Shown here: piece after piece, positions 14,869 to 15,217 of the stretch
Position numbering within the stretch: the stretch's first letter is position 1
Layout of the letters: each line of letters starts with the position of its first letter
Notes under the pieces: generated by a model
What the model saw: the letters and a program-made list of their open reading frames with translations, nothing else
Database searches by the model: none
What the model was told of the DNA's origin: nothing
Assembly (NCBI GenBank): GCA_002329075.1
Contig: DCXR01000035.1
Location: forward strand, 1 to 15,217
Direction of reading: 5' to 3'
Source of the DNA: Candidatus Neomicrothrix sp. UBA2131
Lineage (GTDB): Bacteria; Actinomycetota; Acidimicrobiia; Acidimicrobiales; MedAcidi-G1
DNA length: 15,217 nucleotides
Position numbers and translations under genes: made by a program

Positions 14869-15217
14869 TTGAGTAGGTCATTGAGGACCCCGCTGTGCGA
14901 ACGGTTGGAGATCGACTTCCCGATCTTCTCGGCCGGCATGGGGCCGATAGCCGGACCCGAACTCGTGGCAGCGGTATCCAACGCAGGTGGGCTCGGAGTG
15001 CTTGGTTGCACCTCGATGTCCCCGGAACAGGTACGGGCCGTCATCCGACGCACCCGGGAATTGACCGATCGACCATTCGGTGTCGACCTCATCCTGCCGG
15101 CCCGTATCGAGCAGGACGGGACGAAGATCTCAGACATTGCCGAGCAGATTCCCATTGGACACCGCGAGACGGCGGCACGTATTGCCACCGAACTGGGTGT
15201 CGAGCAGTCGGGGGGAA
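14869..15217 (+). CDS. Nitronate monooxygenase / 2-nitropropane dioxygenase-like FMN enzyme (3' truncated)
   Basis: The frame from TTG 14869 is open to the window edge, giving the first 116 residues. The start of the FMN TIM-barrel is clear: LEIDFPIFSAGMGPIAGPEL, then AAVSNAGGLGVLGCTSMSPEQ and RPFGVDLILP. This matches nitronate monooxygenases and related enoyl-reductase-like FMN oxidoreductases. I chose TTG because GGAGAG (14858-14863) lies 5 nt upstream; a second in-frame TTG at 14881 is possible, and there is no ATG until the conserved AGMG. The catalytic His is beyond the window. It is divergent from the sulfatase with 83 nt between start codons. Confidence 0.82.
   Translation, partial: MSRSLRTPLCERLEIDFPIFSAGMGPIAGPELVAAVSNAGGLGVLGCTSMSPEQVRAVIRRTRELTDRPFGVDLILPARIEQDGTKISDIAEQIPIGHRETAARIATELGVEQSGG

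Noticed and set aside
1..15217. Search by eye for CRISPR arrays, tRNA genes, transposases, long terminal repeats and att-like duplications
   Set aside because: None was found; the only clear repeat is the 36-bp tandem in the lipoprotein gene.

Overview
The window is high-GC DNA with very strong G/C preference at third codon positions. Typical actinobacterial families are present: an F420-type luciferase-like oxidoreductase, a CsoR copper repressor, a two-component pair and FAD 'DAO' oxidoreductases. Several starts are GTG or TTG, and at least one is probably leaderless. This fits Actinomycetota; a marine or soil Acidimicrobiia-like lineage is my inference. No tRNA, rRNA, CRISPR array or insertion sequence was seen.

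Layout. (1) 2-232: 3' end of a helical protein of unknown function, followed by an OmpR-type response regulator (352-1029) and its sensor kinase (1032-2525) on the + strand. (2) 2584-4625, minus strand: a 2-oxoglutarate/Fe oxygenase resembling TmpA, overlapped by 4 nt by an HD-domain mixed-valent di-iron oxygenase of the PhnZ/TmpB type. These two should hydroxylate and then cleave an aminoalkylphosphonate. A small unknown protein follows, and after it an orphan start codon. (3) 4708-8381: a copper-homeostasis locus. csoR reads left and copA-copZ read right from a 25-bp gap that holds an 18-bp inverted repeat, the probable CsoR operator. copA, copZ and a secreted metzincin-like lipoprotein are chained by 4-nt stop/start overlaps. 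(4) 8411-9175: a luciferase-like F420 oxidoreductase on the minus strand. (5) 9176-9990: a decayed stretch with the C-terminus of a second luciferase-like oxidoreductase in opposite orientation and an internally deleted, frameshifted FAD oxidoreductase. (6) 10031-14785, minus strand: an intact FAD oxidoreductase, an RNase Z/AtsA-like metallo-beta-lactamase-fold hydrolase, and a large formylglycine-type sulfatase. (7) 14869 to the edge: the start of a nitronate monooxygenase-like gene, divergent from the sulfatase.

How the genes work together. The copper block is self-contained: CsoR senses Cu(I), CopA exports it and CopZ chaperones it. The coupled lipoprotein protease would act outside the membrane and is the least expected member. 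The TmpA/TmpB-like pair would release phosphate from a phosphonate, with no transporter in view. The sulfatase and MBL hydrolase are probably co-transcribed and may both act on sulfate or phosphate esters. The most noteworthy signals are the compact CsoR-controlled divergent start region, the metzincin coupled to copper export, the phosphonate pair, and the gene debris at 9.2-10.0 kb.
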